Positions 52,005 through 64,000 of a DNA stretch of 64,000 bases are shown here, piece after piece (positions within the stretch are counted from its first letter, which is position 1; each line of letters opens with the position of its first letter). The notes beneath the pieces are model-generated. The model had not been told where the DNA came from, searched no databases, and saw only the letters and a program-made list of their open reading frames with translations. The DNA is taken from NCBI RefSeq assembly GCF_001720485.1, contig NZ_CP017114.1, positions 186,001-250,000 on the forward strand, written 5' to 3'. Position numbers and translations under genes: made by a program. This stretch comes from Cobetia marina (GTDB lineage Bacteria > Pseudomonadota > Gammaproteobacteria > Pseudomonadales > Halomonadaceae).

Positions 52005-52151
52005 TTGACAATCCCGGGCGATTCGCTAGAATACGCCGCACTCCTTACGGAACAGGTGATCGAGCAACGCTCCTCACCGCTGGATGATGCTTAGAGGCAG
52101 TCGATTGACTCATCATCAAGTGCTTGACTTCTCAAGCGTTCCGGATAGAAT
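52005..52151 (+). promoter_or_regulatory. tandem promoters P1 and P2 of second rRNA operon
   Basis: P1: TTGACA 52005-52010 and TAGAAT 52027-52032. P2: TTGACT 52124-52129 and TAGAAT 52146-52151. The region matches the first operon's promoters except for about five substitutions, including two bases just before the P1 -35 and one just after its -10. Confidence 0.8.
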
Positions 52152-52174
52152 ATGCCTCCTCGCTTAACAGCGAC

Positions 52175-52264
52175 GCTCTTTAAAAATTTGATCAGGTAAT
52201 TCGTGTGAGCGCTTGCCGATGAGTGGTGACAAGGTCACCAAATATCGGAGCAAGCCTCTCACGA
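52175..52264 (+). promoter_or_regulatory. rrn leader: boxA and 16S processing stem, operon 2
   Basis: GCTCTTTAAAA at 52175-52185 and the arm 52190-52218, which pairs with 53877-53906 after 16S. Same structure as in operon 1. Confidence 0.7.
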
Positions 52265-52315
52265 GAAGTTTGACTCTGAACCAAGTTTGGTCTGCTTAAC
52301 AGACTATCAAGCTTT

Positions 52316-53856
<1,541 letters not shown>

Positions 53857-53932
53857 TCGACACTGTCTACTGCTCGCGGCAAGTGCTCACAACGAATTAC
53901 CTGATCAAGTTAGTTTATCGAGTAGTAGTGTC

Positions 53933-54009
<77 letters not shown>

Positions 54010-54048
54010 AAAGCTTCGTGCTTTTGTCGACACGGTTTGCCGACTTTT

Positions 54049-54124
54049 GGGGCCATAGCTCAGCTGGGAGAGCGCCTGCCTTGCACGCAGGAGGTCAGCG
54101 GTTCGATCCCGCTTGGCTCCACCA
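54049..54124 (+). tRNA. alaT: tRNA-Ala(TGC)
   Basis: A 76-base cloverleaf with acceptor GGGGCCA/TGGCTCC (one G-U pair), A and CCA. The anticodon stem CCTGC/GCAGG encloses TGC. It follows tRNA-Ile by 39 bases in the spacer of operon 2 only. Confidence 0.98.
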
Positions 54125-54235
54125 TCAAGTTCCGGTTCAAGCTTCTACTACCTGATAATGCTGACAGTTCACAGTGACAAGCATATCGCCTTCCTCGAGA
54201 AGGTTGTGTGACTTCTCACTGTTCTCTGAACAGCC

Positions 54236-54256
54236 GCTCTTTAACAATGTGAATCA
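54236..54256 (+). promoter_or_regulatory. spacer boxA of operon 2
   Basis: GCTCTTTAACA at 54236-54246 is a perfect boxA core before 23S. The following bases begin the 23S processing stem, paired with 57309-57323. Confidence 0.7.
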
Positions 54257-54356
54257 TGCTGACGATGGAATGTGCGCCAAGCACATCTCCATCAAAACGA
54301 TATGTCGGAGAGGTCCGACAGATTCGTAATCCTTGACAGACCCCTTGGGGTTATAT

Positions 54357-57245
<2,889 letters not shown>

Positions 57246-57381
57246 ATAACACCCAAGGGGTTTGCGCAGGCAAACCGCCGGGATTGCGACAGGATCGACG
57301 ACATATCGGTCAGCATGATTCATATTGCGAGTCGCGAGGCCACAAGCCTCGAGACTCAGGCACCGCAAGGTGCCACCGTTT

Positions 57382-57500
57382 CGCCTGACGACCATAGCGA
57401 GCGTGAACCACCCGATCCCATGCCGAACTCGGAAGTGAAACCGCTTAGCGCCGATGGTAGTGTGGAGTTTCTCCATGTGAGAGTAGGTCATCGTCAGGCA
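57382..57500 (+). rRNA. rrf: 5S ribosomal RNA, operon 2
   Basis: About 119 bases, matching the first 5S copy by eye. Bases between 23S and 5S differ slightly from operon 1 (one base longer, and a few changes around 57265-57283 and 57351). Confidence 0.95.
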
Positions 57501-57509
57501 CTTATACTG

Positions 57510-57547
57510 AACCGCCCCTGTAGCCTTGCTGCAGGGGCGGTTCTCTT
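57510..57547 (+). terminator. terminator of rRNA operon 2
   Basis: AACCGCCCCTG and CAGGGGCGGTT pair and are followed by CTCTTT. The loop (TAGCCTTGC region) differs from the operon 1 terminator and weakens the inner part of the stem. Confidence 0.85.
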
Positions 57548-58002
57548 TGTGCGTGAAAAAGTGGCACGAAAGAGAAGAGAGACAAAGGAAAGACTGCGTC
57601 GTGCTTGCCAGGGGAAGCCGTAGACGGGGAGCAGAGTTCCAGGGAGTCGCAGGGGGCAAGAGAGCAAGAGGGTGTGGAAAACCTCGCTGCACGATTCCTC
57701 AGGGTATTCACATCGTGCCTGTCGAGGTGATGCACGTGAGCGCCGTGAGGCTCGCATGAGTCCGTTGTTTCCGAGAGCGGAGGAAGTGCTATGGCGGCTT
57801 CTCTTTATCGAGTGTCAGGCGTCGCGGGTTTCGCACCTCGGAGTTGCTCGACTTTTTCTTCATCAGGGTGAACTAAAGCGTCATGCCAGACTCTGAGTAG
57901 GTGAGTTTCGACGTTCCCTTGCTTAGAAACTTGTCTGTGCTATCCCATCAGCAGACTTTTTGAGATATGGCACTCCTGCCTTGCAGTCGAGCAGCCAGTC
58001 CG
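57548..58002. other. gap after second rRNA operon
   Basis: About 450 bases. A 26-codon ORF at 57791-57871 (ATG with GGAGG upstream) is the only start with a good ribosome site and cannot be called a gene with confidence. A possible extended -10 promoter at 57919-57946 (TTGCTT, 16 bases, TATCCC with TG before it) precedes the terminator at 58003. Confidence 0.4.
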
Positions 58003-58032
58003 CCGGCCACTTCCCCAGTGGCCGGTTTTTTT
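58003..58032 (+). terminator. strong intrinsic terminator without an upstream gene
   Basis: CCGGCCACT and AGTGGCCGG form a 9-bp stem with a 5-base loop and seven T. It may end a small RNA that begins near 57953, or read-through from the rRNA operon. Confidence 0.8.
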
Positions 58033-58064
58033 ATGTCTGCCGTCTGGCTCCTTGCCTTGCAGGC

Positions 58065-58100
58065 AAAAAAAAGTGGCCGGATGAGTGATCATCCGGCCGC
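58065..58100 (-). terminator. terminator of the Tim44-like gene
   Basis: GTGGCCGGATGA and TCATCCGGCCGC pair; read on the minus strand the hairpin is followed by a run of eight T (A8 at 58065-58072). It lies 57 bases past the stop of the gene at 58157. Confidence 0.9.
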
Positions 58101-58156
58101 TCTGGTATCTGATGGAGTCCTCAGTGTGAAGACCGCATCAGGGAGGGAGGAGCTGT

Positions 58157-59053
58157 TTAGCTGTTCTGCTCGATACCCTGAATGTACCAGTCTGCACCAT
58201 CGCGCAGCTCACGGACCAGGTGCCAGGTCTCGTTGAACTCGTTCTGCTCGCCATTCTCGTCGAGCACGCCGTGGAACAGCACTGTCGCTTCCGCCTGCTT
58301 GCCGATTTCCTGCACGCTGCCCAGTTCAGCGAACAGACGCACGACTTCGGTACGGTTGTTGGCTGGCTGCTGAGCGCGTTCTTCGCGCAGCATGTTGTAG
58401 AGCTCCGGCGTCACGTATTCCTGGATGCGCGGCAGGTCATTGTTGTCCCAGGCGCGTTGCAGGGTCATGAAGTGCTCCTTGGCACCACCGAGGAACTGTT
58501 CCTTGTCGAACCAGGCCGGCTCACTGACGGGAGCTCCGCCGCCCAGCCCTGCACCGATACCGCCAGCAGGCGCCAGCGACTCGCCCTGCTCCTGGTGCGC
58601 TTCACGTGCCTGCACGTTACGTGGCTGATCATCGTGACGGGGGGAGGCGCTACCGCTGCCTGCCGGCCCGCCGCTCGCCATGGCGGCCTTCTTGCGCGCG
58701 CTCAGGAACTTAAAGGCGATGAAGGCGATCACCGCGATGATCAGGAAGTCTGTCATGCGCAGACCATCGAAGGCGCCGCCGAAGAACAGCGATGCCAGCA
58801 GTCCGCCTGCCAGCAGACCTGCCAGCGGGCCGGCAAACTTGGACAGACCGCTGGAGGGCTTGGACTTCGCTGCAGTGCTGCTGTTGGTGGCCTTGTTGCT
58901 GCCAAATAGTGAGCTGGAGGATTTTCCGCTGTCAGCGGATCGTGAGTAGCTACCGAAACTCTTGCCGCCGCCGAGGCGCTTGGCCTCCGCGTGTTCGACG
59001 CTCAGACCGAAGCCGAGCAAGCCGACCATCAGCATGATGAACAGATGGCGCAT
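58157..59053 (-). CDS. Tim44-like domain membrane protein
   Basis: A 298-residue protein. A signal peptide or signal anchor (MRHLFIMLMVGLLGFGLSVEHAEA) is followed by a Ser/Gly-rich stretch with 'KRLGGGKSFGSYSRS', then two hydrophobic segments (about 75-93 and 100-117). A linker rich in Gly, Ala and Gln precedes a C-terminal Tim44/MRPL45-type domain ('KEHFMTLQRAWDNNDLPRIQEYVTPELYNML'). Bacterial proteins of this build are common; their function is not settled. AGGAG lies before the ATG at 59053. It is divergent from the isochorismatase-type gene. Confidence 0.85.
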   Translation of the reverse strand: MRHLFIMLMVGLLGFGLSVEHAEAKRLGGGKSFGSYSRSADSGKSSSSLFGSNKATNSSTAAKSKPSSGLSKFAGPLAGLLAGGLLASLFFGGAFDGLRMTDFLIIAVIAFIAFKFLSARKKAAMASGGPAGSGSASPRHDDQPRNVQAREAHQEQGESLAPAGGIGAGLGGGAPVSEPAWFDKEQFLGGAKEHFMTLQRAWDNNDLPRIQEYVTPELYNMLREERAQQPANNRTEVVRLFAELGSVQEIGKQAEATVLFHGVLDENGEQNEFNETWHLVRELRDGADWYIQGIEQNS

Positions 59054-59127
59054 GTGGGATCTCCTTGGATGCGCTAGCGTGTAAGTGGAAGCCCCATTCT
59101 AGCCCTAGAATCGACGTGGGAGGACCA

Positions 59128-59733
59128 ATGGACGACGAAAAGTCTCAACACCTGATGGCGAGGCGGTCATTGTTGTTGCTGATCGACTTTCAGGCCCGCC
59201 TGATGCCGGTACTGAGTGGCGGAACCGAAGCCATCAACAGTGCCATCTGGCTGGGCGGCATCGCCCAGGCGCTGGAAATTCCCGTGTGGCTGACGGAGCA
59301 CTGTCCGGACAAGCTGGGCGAAAGTGCTCCCATGACACACTTGCTGAGCGAGCGAACCCGCTGCTTCACCAAGCGCAGCTTCAGCGCGCTGGAGGCGCAG
59401 GATTTTCGAAAGGCGCTGGAGCAGAGCGGATGTGATCAGCTGGTGGTATGTGGTGCCGAGGCGCATGTCTGCGTGATGCAGACCGTGCTGTCACTATGCG
59501 GTGCGGGGTATCGAGTGGCGCTGGTAGCTGATGGTGTCGCCAGTCGCCGCCCGCGTGAGGCAGCATTGGGAGTGACCCGCTGCGAGGCGGCGGGGGCCAG
59601 TGTCGTCAGCGCCGAGATGGTGGCTTACGAATGGCTTGGAAGCGCGGATCACGTCCTTTTCGGTGATATTCATCGCCGTTATCTCAAACCCCGGGCAGGA
59701 GAGCACCTGGCGTTCCCCGGGTTGGGTGGGTGA
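59128..59733 (+). CDS. isochorismatase-family cysteine hydrolase
   Basis: A 201-residue protein with the family catalytic triad: D20 in 'LLLLIDFQARL', K82 in 'CFTKRSFSAL' and C115 in 'VCGAEAHVCVMQT'. The cis-peptide region before C115 is intact. It resembles the YcaC-like subgroup, whose substrates are mostly unknown. The ATG at 59128 has GGGAGG upstream; the ORF is open to 59065 without another ribosome site. No siderophore genes are nearby, so an isochorismate role is unlikely. Confidence 0.85.
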   Translation: MDDEKSQHLMARRSLLLLIDFQARLMPVLSGGTEAINSAIWLGGIAQALEIPVWLTEHCPDKLGESAPMTHLLSERTRCFTKRSFSALEAQDFRKALEQSGCDQLVVCGAEAHVCVMQTVLSLCGAGYRVALVADGVASRRPREAALGVTRCEAAGASVVSAEMVAYEWLGSADHVLFGDIHRRYLKPRAGEHLAFPGLGG

Positions 59734-59773
59734 GTCGCAGGGCGACCTGCAAGGGCGACCTGCAGGACGCGCG

Positions 59774-60562
59774 TCAGGCGCGTGCCGCGTCGGCTTCACT
59801 GCGCGTGAAGACCAGCGTATCGCCCTCTGAGGCGGCATTGGAGAAGCGGTAACCGGCCACATCGAAGTCCTTGAGGTCCTCGGCCGTCTCGATATCGTGC
59901 TTGAGCATCCAGGCGCTCATCAGGCCGCGTGCACGCTTGGCGTAGAAGCTGATGATCTTGGACTGACCATTCTTCTCGTCCTTGAAGACCGGCGTCACGA
60001 TACGGTGGCGGAATGCCTTGGCGTCGATGGCCTTGAAGTACTCGTTGGAGGCCAGATTGACCAGTATCGGCGTGCCACTGTCTTCGACGGCCTGCTCCAG
60101 TGCCGGCGTCAGCGTCTTGCGCCAGTAGGCGTAGAGGTCCTTGCCGGCCGGGTTGCTCAGGCGGGTGCCCATCTCCAGGCGATACGGCTGGATGAGATCC
60201 AGCGGGCGCAGTAGCCCGTAGAGGCCGGAGAGAATGCGCAGCCTGTGTTGCGCGCGCTCGAATTCTTCCTCGCTGAACGTTTCTGCCGCCATGCCCTGAT
60301 AGACATCTCCCTGAAAGGCCAGTACCGCCTGCTTGGCATTGTCTGGCGTGAAGGGGGGCTGCCATTCCTGAAAGCGAGCGGCATTGAGGCCGGCCAGCTT
60401 GTCGGAAAGCTTCATGAGGCTTGCGATGTCCTGCGGTGATTGCTCGCGCAGGATATCGATCAGTGGTTGAGCCTGATCAAGAAAGTCGGGTTGGGTATGA
60501 CGGGAGGTCACGGGGGCGCTGTCGAAATCCAGCGACTTGGCGGGCGAAATCACACTCAGCAT
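59774..60562 (-). CDS. yaaA: peroxide stress protein YaaA
   Basis: A 262-residue DUF328/UPF0246 protein. The family opening '[17 protein letters not shown]' follows an AGGAGG ribosome site, and '[23 protein letters not shown]', '[12 protein letters not shown]' and '[14 protein letters not shown]' are typical. In E. coli YaaA limits free iron and protects DNA during hydrogen peroxide stress. The start at 60562 is firm; the ORF extends upstream to 60643 only by chance. It converges on the isochorismatase-type gene with 40 bases between. Confidence 0.93.
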   Translation of the reverse strand: MLSVISPAKSLDFDSAPVTSRHTQPDFLDQAQPLIDILREQSPQDIASLMKLSDKLAGLNAARFQEWQPPFTPDNAKQAVLAFQGDVYQGMAAETFSEEEFERAQHRLRILSGLYGLLRPLDLIQPYRLEMGTRLSNPAGKDLYAYWRKTLTPALEQAVEDSGTPILVNLASNEYFKAIDAKAFRHRIVTPVFKDEKNGQSKIISFYAKRARGLMSAWMLKHDIETAEDLKDFDVAGYRFSNAASEGDTLVFTRSEADAARA

Positions 60563-60670
60563 GAAGACCTCCTGACAGGGGAAAGGTCTCAGTATATCAG
60601 GCAGACAACATGGCCCCGAGTCCGTCGGGACTATCGGGGCCATAGATTGCGATGCGTGACGCCAAAGGCA

Positions 60671-61123
60671 TCAATAGCGTCGGATCAGGAAGACGCCAGC
60701 GAACAGCAACAGCACGCCCGCCACGCGCCCCAGCGAGAGATCATGCTGCGGGAAGGTTGCCCAACCGAAGTGATCCAGAACGACCGAAGCCGTCAGCTGG
60801 CCCGCCAGGAAGGTGGCCATCATGGTGGCCGCGCCCAGCTTGGGTACCAGGATCACGCTGGCTGCCACGAAGAAGGCCCCCAGCAGACCACCGGTCCAGC
60901 TCCACCAGGGAGCCGCTTTCAGGGCACCAATGCCCGGCATGGGCAATCGCATGGCCAGCACGATACCGATCAGGGCGATCGAGCCGATCACGAAGCTGAC
61001 CATGGCGGCCATGAGCGAACTGTGGGTCTGCAGGGCCAGCGTGGAATTGACGCCGGCCTGGATCGGCATCATGGCACCGGCGGCCACGGCCATGAGAATC
61101 ATGCTCAGTTCAGCGGGATTCAT
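60671..61123 (-). CDS. DMT-superfamily (YdcZ/DUF606) membrane protein
   Basis: A 150-residue protein with five hydrophobic segments ('MILMAVAAGAMMPIQAGVN', 'AAMVSFVIGSIALIGIVLAM', 'GGLLGAFFVAASVILVPKLG', 'MMATFLAGQLTASVVLDHFG' and 'RVAGVLLLFAGVFLI'). The patterns fit the YdcZ/DUF606 half-size transporter family, which often works as a pair; here there is only one half. AAGGAAA precedes the ATG. The substrate is unknown. It lies 68 bases after the aldo-keto reductase gene, with a hairpin between. Confidence 0.82.
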   Translation of the reverse strand: MNPAELSMILMAVAAGAMMPIQAGVNSTLALQTHSSLMAAMVSFVIGSIALIGIVLAMRLPMPGIGALKAAPWWSWTGGLLGAFFVAASVILVPKLGAATMMATFLAGQLTASVVLDHFGWATFPQHDLSLGRVAGVLLLFAGVFLIRRY

Positions 61124-61142
61124 GGGGTTTCCTTGGAGACGA

Positions 61143-61169
61143 ACAGGCCGGTCATCACGACCGGCCTGT
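61143..61169 (-). terminator. hairpin after the aldo-keto reductase gene
   Basis: ACAGGCCGGTC and GACCGGCCTGT form an 11-bp stem with a 5-base loop between the two minus-strand genes. There is no T-run on either strand, so it may only slow transcription or stabilise the upstream message. Confidence 0.45.
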
Positions 61170-61191
61170 CGGGTTGCGCGTCAGGGGCAGA

Positions 61192-62223
<1,032 letters not shown>

Positions 62224-62537
62224 GCAGGATTCCCCTGTCGGGTGGTTGGCAAAAGCGGGTAAGGCGAGCGTGCGTCGCCTGCGTGTGTCAGGGCAGGTGC
62301 GGCGGCGGTTTCACTCGCGGGACGGCGCACATATTAGCAGCGTAACAAAAACCCACAAGGCGGGCTTGAGTCCCCCTGATTGCGCGAGTATGCTTGGCGC
62401 CCCGTTGTCAGGGGAGCAGCCTCGCGAGGCCGCCCGCATGGGCAAACTGACAGCGTTGGCAAGGAGAACAGCGTCGCAGGCTCAGGAAAGGGCCAGATAC
62501 GGCGTCATCCCTCTTATCTGTTTCAAGGTTACTCGTC
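62224..62537. other. divergent gap between tas and the Sel1-repeat gene
   Basis: About 310 bases that must hold both promoters. I see no clear -35/-10 pair, tRNA or hairpin with a T-run. A short CCTCGCGAGG palindrome lies near 62420. Confidence 0.5.
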
Positions 62538-63023
62538 ATGCCGCAGGCCTCAACCCTGATGACCGGACTGAAATACCGCCTGGCGGAGCGTCTGTTCCAC
62601 GCCTCCTGGCTTTCCGGCTCTCAGCAGAAGCATCGTCTGACCATGCGTCTGTTCAATCACTGCGCTAAGGCCGGTCATACCGGTGCGCTGTCATTGTACG
62701 GCCACATGCTGTTCCAGCGCGGCAGTTCGGCGCAGGAAAAGGCCAAGGGTGCCCGTTTCGTCGTCAAGGCGGCACAGGCGGGTGACATCCATGCCCAGTA
62801 CCAGGCAGGGTGCATCTACGAGCATGGCTGCGCGCAATACCAGAGTGACCCGGCCAAGGCCGTGACCTGGTATGCACGTGCGGCAGAGCGTCATCATGCG
62901 CTTGCCGCGCAGCGTCTGGCACGTGCCTATCGTGAAGGCTCGCTGGGGCTGGCGGTCTGCCCGCACAAGGCGGAGCACTGGGAAGCGCATGCACGCAGCG
63001 GTGACGAAGCCGCCCTCCACTGA
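62538..63023 (+). CDS. Sel1-repeat (TPR-like) protein
   Basis: A 161-residue protein with two or three Sel1-like repeats: 'AGHTGALSLYGHMLFQRGS', 'AGDIHAQYQAGCIYEHGCAQ' and 'RHHALAAQRLARAYREGSLG', each with the A-x6-L/A pattern. Such solenoids usually mediate protein-protein contacts. There is no signal peptide, so it is probably cytoplasmic. AAGGTTA lies before the ATG. No fusion partner points to a role. Confidence 0.78.
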   Translation: MPQASTLMTGLKYRLAERLFHASWLSGSQQKHRLTMRLFNHCAKAGHTGALSLYGHMLFQRGSSAQEKAKGARFVVKAAQAGDIHAQYQAGCIYEHGCAQYQSDPAKAVTWYARAAERHHALAAQRLARAYREGSLGLAVCPHKAEHWEAHARSGDEAALH

Positions 63024-63221
63024 GCCAATCCGACGGCTGCTGCCGTCGTCGATCGCCTCCTCTGACAGCGCCCTCCTCGTGAGGGCGCTGTCGTCTCCGT
63101 CTCTTCTGATGCCAACCGGATGAGCAGGACTCGCCAAACGGGGGGCAATTCCCGTAACCTGAAGACATTCAACCCCTTCTTGCCTGGTCCTTGGCTGCCT
63201 GAGATACCGTGGGAGACGCGT

Positions 63222-63722
63222 GTGACGCTGCCTATTCTGCTCGATATTGAAGCCTCCGGCTTTGGCCGCGGCAGCTACCCGATCGAGATCGGTCTGGCGC
63301 GTACCGATGGCAGCAGCTGTGCCTTCCTCATCCAGCCGCTGGAAGAGTGGGTGCACTGGGACCCCAAGGCTGAGTTGTTGCATGGCATTTCACGCGCCCG
63401 ATTGGCACGTGAAGGTCGCCCGGTGCGGGAAGTGGCGCAGTGGATCAATGATGAGCTAAGCGAGACACGTATCGCGTACAGCGATAGCTGGGGCTACGAC
63501 AATACCTGGTTGTCGTTGCTGTTCCATCATGCCGGCATGCTGCCGCACTTCCGGCTGGAAGCGCTGCGCCGGCTGCTGGATGAGGAGCAGCTGAATCGCT
63601 GGGCCGAGCTCAAGGAAGCCGTGATCGCCGAAGGCGGCATCCAGCGCCATCGCGCTGGAGATGATGCCCGTCTGCTGCAACTGACCTGGCAGAAGGCCCA
63701 GGCCATCGAGCGCAACGACTGA
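63222..63722 (+). CDS. DEDD-family 3'-5' exonuclease-like protein
   Basis: A 166-residue protein with the exonuclease motifs ExoI 'LLDIEASGFG' (D8, E10), ExoII in 'YSDSWGYDNTWLSLLF', and ExoIII 'HRAGDDARLLQL', so it looks like a DnaQ-fold DEDDh nuclease in short form. The natural substrate, DNA or RNA, is unknown. I chose the GTG at 63222 with GGGAGA upstream, which puts motif I right at the N-terminus; an ATG at 63120 would add 34 residues with no family match. Confidence 0.75.
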   Translation: MTLPILLDIEASGFGRGSYPIEIGLARTDGSSCAFLIQPLEEWVHWDPKAELLHGISRARLAREGRPVREVAQWINDELSETRIAYSDSWGYDNTWLSLLFHHAGMLPHFRLEALRRLLDEEQLNRWAELKEAVIAEGGIQRHRAGDDARLLQLTWQKAQAIERND

Positions 63723-63764
63723 GCGTTCAGCCCGGCGAAAGATGACCGGCATGAAAGCCCCTGC

Positions 63765-63793
63765 AGAAGGCAGCCCATCGGGCTGCCTTCTTG
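63765..63793. terminator. bidirectional terminator near right edge
   Basis: AGAAGGCAGCCC and GGGCTGCCTTCT form a perfect 12-bp stem with a 3-base loop between two convergent genes. Confidence 0.75.
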
Positions 63794-63816
63794 CGTTCTG
63801 CCAGTCGACGACGGAC

Positions 63817-64000
63817 TCAGGCCCCGCTTACCGCCAGCAGCACCTTGCCGGTGCTGGCGTTGTCCTGCACATAGGCATGTGCAGCCTCGGCGTCCTGGAT
63901 CGGCCAGCTCTTGTCGATATGCGGACGTATCTCGCCTCGCGCCAGGCGTGGCCAGACGTGGACATAGAGTGCATCCAGCACCATGCCCTTGCCCTTGGGC
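63817..64000 (-). CDS. zinc-type alcohol dehydrogenase/quinone oxidoreductase (C-terminal part)
   Basis: The last 60 codons of a gene that runs off the right edge. The translation '...LYVHVWPRLARGEIRPHID' and 'AAHAYVQDNASTGKVLLAVS' matches the C-terminus of MDR-superfamily quinone oxidoreductases, where the final strand packs against the NADPH domain. The catalytic part is outside the window, so substrate and metal dependence cannot be judged. Confidence 0.82.
   Translation of the reverse strand, partial: PKGKGMVLDALYVHVWPRLARGEIRPHIDKSWPIQDAEAAHAYVQDNASTGKVLLAVSGA

Noticed and set aside
57791..57871. A 26-codon ORF with a good ribosome site after the second rRNA operon
   Set aside because: Too short to judge, with no homology-like pattern, signal or membrane segment; recorded only under the gap.

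Overview
The window is chromosomal DNA of a gammaproteobacterium, most likely a member of the Halomonadaceae (Halomonas/Cobetia group). This is inferred from the high GC content outside the rRNA genes, many acidic protein tails, and a gene order typical of that family: rplU-rpmA-obgE-proB, rpsT, murJ, ribF-ileS-lspA-fkpB-ispH followed by minor pilin genes, and ilvI-ilvH-ilvC-pssA. No phage, insertion sequence, integron or CRISPR array was seen. Coding density is high, with mostly short operons closed by clear hairpin terminators.

Layout. 1-2.5 kb: start of rapA, a membrane-anchored TlpA-like thioredoxin, two small proteins and tRNA-Pro(CGG). 2.6-7.8 kb: ispB, ribosomal proteins L21, L27 and S20, the ribosome-assembly GTPase ObgE, and ProB. 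7.9-15.8 kb: murJ and the ribF-ileS-lspA-fkpB-ispH cluster. 16-30.5 kb: two consecutive, similarly ordered type IV pilus minor-pilin/PilY1 operons. The first is pilE-like, fimT, pilV, pilW, pilX, pilY1, pilY2, pilE. The second is fimT, pilV, pilW, pilX, pilY1, pilE. 30.5-39.7 kb: a ThiO-like oxidase, a zinc-ribbon protein, nadE, bamD, rluD-pgeF, and clpB behind a near-perfect sigma-32 promoter. 40.2-45.9 kb: branched-chain amino acid genes ilvI-ilvH, then ilvY divergent from ilvC, then pssA. 46.1-57.6 kb: two complete rRNA operons in direct tandem. 57.6-64 kb: a Tim44-like protein, an isochorismatase-family hydrolase, yaaA, a DMT-type transporter, an aldo-keto reductase, a Sel1-repeat protein, a DEDD exonuclease and the 3' end of a quinone oxidoreductase.

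The most distinctive region is the double pilin locus. Each operon encodes the minor pilins thought to prime pilus assembly plus a large PilY1 tip protein with a von Willebrand A motif and a beta-propeller calcium loop. The second PilY1 carries an internal segment of about 0.95 kb that is strikingly AT-rich (about 40-43% GC in the rows counted by hand). It is bounded by conserved blocks, which suggests an exchanged adhesin module. Both operons are preceded by AT-rich upstream DNA sharing ATGTAAY and CATAATGG motifs, so they may answer to the same regulator.

The second notable region is the tandem rrn pair. The copies match almost base for base, but their 16S-23S spacers differ. The first spacer has a 47-base double hairpin where the second has a 305-base block with tRNA-Ile(GAT) and tRNA-Ala(TGC). 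No wholly unknown gene system could be shown. The strongest leads are the PilY1 module, the shared pilin-operon control motif, the spacer cassette, the long structured ilvI leader and a promoter-terminator pair that may mark a small RNA near 57.95-58.03 kb.
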